This document shows, piece by piece, positions 60,702 to 64,000 of a stretch of 64,000 bases of DNA. Source of the stretch: Caldilineaceae bacterium (lineage in GTDB: Bacteria; Chloroflexota; Anaerolineae; Caldilineales; Caldilineaceae). A program made the translations under genes and the position numbers. The stretch is taken from NCBI GenBank assembly GCA_026708085.1, contig JAPOVP010000049.1, positions 1 through 64,000 of the forward strand, read 5' to 3'. The notes below the pieces were generated by a model. It did no database searches, had not been told where the DNA came from, and saw nothing but the letters and a program-made list of their open reading frames with translations. Numbering within the stretch: position 1 is the stretch's first letter; each line of letters starts with the position of its first letter.

Positions 60702-62792
60702 TTAATCCGCCGCCTGGCCGGCCGTCGCCCCTTCAGTAAACAGAGAGGTTACCTCGCTGGAAGACCGCCGTGGCTGCGGGTGGGGCCACACACTGACTAC
60801 GGTGCCCAACACGACGAGCAGCCCTCCCACCCACATCCACATCGTCAGCGGATTGACGTACACAGTAAAGGTGGCGCTGCTGCCGTCGCCCTGCCATCCG
60901 TTGAGAATGACATAAACGTCTTCAGCAGGAGTCATACGCAGACCAACCTCGCTCGTTGGCTGGTCCGGCGTCTTGTCATAGATGTTGCGGCGGGGAAATA
61001 TCTTACCGAGTTCCCGGCCTGTCTGCGCATCGGACACCAGGAGGTTCGCCCTTATCTCAGTGTGGTTGCTCCTCTGCACCGATTCAAGTGCCACATATTT
61101 GAGGGAATATCCTGACAATTCGACCGATTCCCCTTCAGTCAGCGTTACGTGCGTCGTCGACTGATAGAACTCATTGCCAATGACGGCGACGCCAATCAGC
61201 ACGATACCAAAGTGAATTACATAGCCGCCGTATCGACGCCCATTACGACGAATCAGTCCCCAGAGCGCCACCGGCAGCGCTTCGCCCTTCGAACGCCGGC
61301 GCGCATTCATGCCTCGCAAGAACTCCTGTACGATCGTTGCCGCCACGAAAACACAGACACTGAACCCGACGACAGGAAAGAGGTTGCGGCTGGTCAAGAG
61401 CAGAAAAGGAACCGCGATCAGAGCGACAGCGAGGGGCCAGGTGAACTGACGTCGCAACGCATTGGCGCCTGTCTTCCGCCAGCCGAGCAGTGGACCCACG
61501 CCCATCAGAACAAACAGGAGCAGAAAGAGAGGCCCGGCCACCCGGTTGAACCACGGCGCGGCCACAGAGATGCGTTCGCCCGTCAGGATCTCGCTGAACA
61601 TGGGGTAAAAGGTACCCCAAAGCACAACGAACGCGATTCCCGCAAACAACCAGTTATTGGCCAGAAAGGCCCCCTCCCGGCTTGAAATCGAATCGATTTC
61701 GTTTTCTCCTTGCAGGAAGGGCATTCGCCGAAAGAGAAGCAGCAGGAATCCGATGGTGGTCACTGCCAGGAAAACGAGGAAATAAGGGCCCACCGGGCTC
61801 TGCGCGAAGCTGTGGACGCTGCTAAGGATGCCGCTGCGGGTGGTGAAAGTTCCCAGGATGACCAGAGTAAATGTCAGCCAGATCAGCGTAACGTTCCACA
61901 CCTTCAGAATGCCGCGCTGCTCCTGGATTATGATGCTGTGCAGGAATGCCGTCGCGGTCAGCCACGGCAGGAAGCTTGCGTTCTCCACAGGGTCCCATGC
62001 CCAGTACCCACCCCATCCCAGCTCCATGTACGCCCACTGACTGCCCATGATGATGCCGGCCGAGAGAAACATCCACGGGATCAGCGTCCAGCGCCGTACG
62101 GTACGCACCCAGCGCCGGTCCAGACGTTTGCTCAGAAGGGCAGCAACCGCAAATGCAAAGGGGACGGTTAGCCCAACCCATCCCAGGTAGAGCATGACCG
62201 GGTGAATCACCATCCAGTAGTTCTGCAGCAGCGGATTCAGGCCGCGCCCGTCGCTGGGCACGACGCCTATCTGTTCAAAAGGGTTAGCGCTGAAAACCAG
62301 AAGGACAAGGAAGAACAGGAGAGTGGCCAGCAGTGTCCCGTTGACAAAGGGCATCAGTGTCCGCTGGCTCGTTCGAAATGTCAGGGCCGTAGCCGTACTG
62401 AATAGACTGAGCAGGAGGGTCCAGAACAGAAGACTGCCGGCTTGACCGCCCCAGATCGCGGCGAACTTGTAGAAGGTGGGTAGCGTTCGCTCGGAACTGT
62501 TCCAGATATAGCTGATCTGGAACTGGTCCGCAAGAAGCCCGTACCAGAGGATAACTGCGGCAATGCCTACGAGACCGCAGACAGCGAAGATTGAGTGAAA
62601 GCTGCTCTCTGTGAGCCTGTCGCTCCAGGAACCTCCTTTCAGTGCATGGGAGGACGGACCTTGCCCCGAAAGGAGGGCGCCCTGTTCGGCCTGCTTAGCG
62701 TCCAGCCTGCCGCCCCAGAATCCTGCCGCCATACCGAAGGCGCTCAGGATAAGGGCAAGCACCAGTGTCAAGTAAGCGAAATCAAATATCAT
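60702..62792 (-). CDS. ccmF: cytochrome c maturation heme lyase CcmF
   Basis: CcmF transfers heme to apocytochrome c with CcmH/CcmI. The 696-residue membrane protein has about 14 hydrophobic segments and the WWD heme-handling motif [19 protein letters not shown] (start about residue 249). The start [15 protein letters not shown] and the extracytoplasmic C-terminal domain before the last helix are family features. It starts 6 bp after the CopA stop, so the copper ATPase and ccmF are one unit. A CcmI-like gene lies 277 bp downstream; other ccm genes are not in the window. Confidence 0.93.
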   Translation of the reverse strand: MIFDFAYLTLVLALILSAFGMAAGFWGGRLDAKQAEQGALLSGQGPSSHALKGGSWSDRLTESSFHSIFAVCGLVGIAAVILWYGLLADQFQISYIWNSSERTLPTFYKFAAIWGGQAGSLLFWTLLLSLFSTATALTFRTSQRTLMPFVNGTLLATLLFFLVLLVFSANPFEQIGVVPSDGRGLNPLLQNYWMVIHPVMLYLGWVGLTVPFAFAVAALLSKRLDRRWVRTVRRWTLIPWMFLSAGIIMGSQWAYMELGWGGYWAWDPVENASFLPWLTATAFLHSIIIQEQRGILKVWNVTLIWLTFTLVILGTFTTRSGILSSVHSFAQSPVGPYFLVFLAVTTIGFLLLLFRRMPFLQGENEIDSISSREGAFLANNWLFAGIAFVVLWGTFYPMFSEILTGERISVAAPWFNRVAGPLFLLLFVLMGVGPLLGWRKTGANALRRQFTWPLAVALIAVPFLLLTSRNLFPVVGFSVCVFVAATIVQEFLRGMNARRRSKGEALPVALWGLIRRNGRRYGGYVIHFGIVLIGVAVIGNEFYQSTTHVTLTEGESVELSGYSLKYVALESVQRSNHTEIRANLLVSDAQTGRELGKIFPRRNIYDKTPDQPTSEVGLRMTPAEDVYVILNGWQGDGSSATFTVYVNPLTMWMWVGGLLVVLGTVVSVWPHPQPRRSSSEVTSLFTEGATAGQAAD

Positions 62793-62798
62793 CGCCCG

Positions 62799-64000
<1,202 letters not shown>

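Overview
The window looks like a chromosomal piece of a bacterium, most likely Chloroflexota (Caldilineae or Anaerolineae type). This is inferred from the mix of genes: a vitamin B12-binding CarH-like regulator next to a fused CrtYcd lycopene cyclase, a LivKHMGF transporter, Gfo/Idh/MocA and hydroxyacid dehydrogenase catabolic genes, a membrane-anchored PIN-TRAM protein, many small one-helix membrane proteins, and repeat-rich intergenic DNA. No rRNA is present and there is one tRNA, so the phylum is not proven by the window itself.

Layout. 1-200: the end of an ISAs1-type insertion sequence. 201-1800: a gene-poor stretch with a tandem 11-bp repeat resembling CarH operators. 1902-8242: a tightly coupled carotenoid cluster (CarH-like regulator, lycopene cyclase, secreted protein, CruF-like hydratase, PlsY-like acyltransferase, CruG-like glycosyltransferase, phosphopantetheinyl transferase). 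8416-11294: small membrane proteins, a Bcp peroxiredoxin and a lipase. 11320-20212 (minus strand): a sugar ABC importer (binding lipoprotein, two permeases, one ATPase), a very large FtsX-type permease, a beta-RFAP-synthase-like GHMP protein and a TrpF-like protein. 20695-27695: housekeeping (RsmE, PrmA, DnaJ, CoaE, ABC-F) plus a DMT exporter.

28135-29095 is a minisatellite with alternating 134/155-bp spacing. A dispersed repeat of about 370 bp occurs at 29518 and again at 39150, each time just ahead of a gene set. 30052-35933 is the liv operon, followed by two catabolic oxidoreductases on the other strand. 38314-39038 holds rpmG with its promoter and terminator, then tRNA-Lys(CTT). 39578-41835: aminopeptidase and homocysteine methyltransferase. 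A 41-bp tandem array lies at 41890-42130.

42350-53862: cytochrome c lipoprotein, pterin carbinolamine dehydratase, RlmB-CysS, PIN-TRAM protein, glycosyltransferase, threonine synthase, an ABC exporter pair and a second threonine-synthase-like enzyme. 53965-64000: XseA, an arsR-arsM-MFS arsenic operon, a degenerate metallo-beta-lactamase-fold protein, a zinc alcohol dehydrogenase, CcmI-like and CcmF cytochrome c maturation proteins, and a CopA-type copper ATPase cut by the window edge.

The most unusual signals are the CarH-like protein that keeps the B12 ligand but lacks two light-sensing cap residues, the divergent PlsY inside a carotenoid glycoside cluster, the TrpF-like/beta-RFAP-synthase pair, the repeat arrays, and hydrophilic in-frame insertions in several otherwise conserved proteins.
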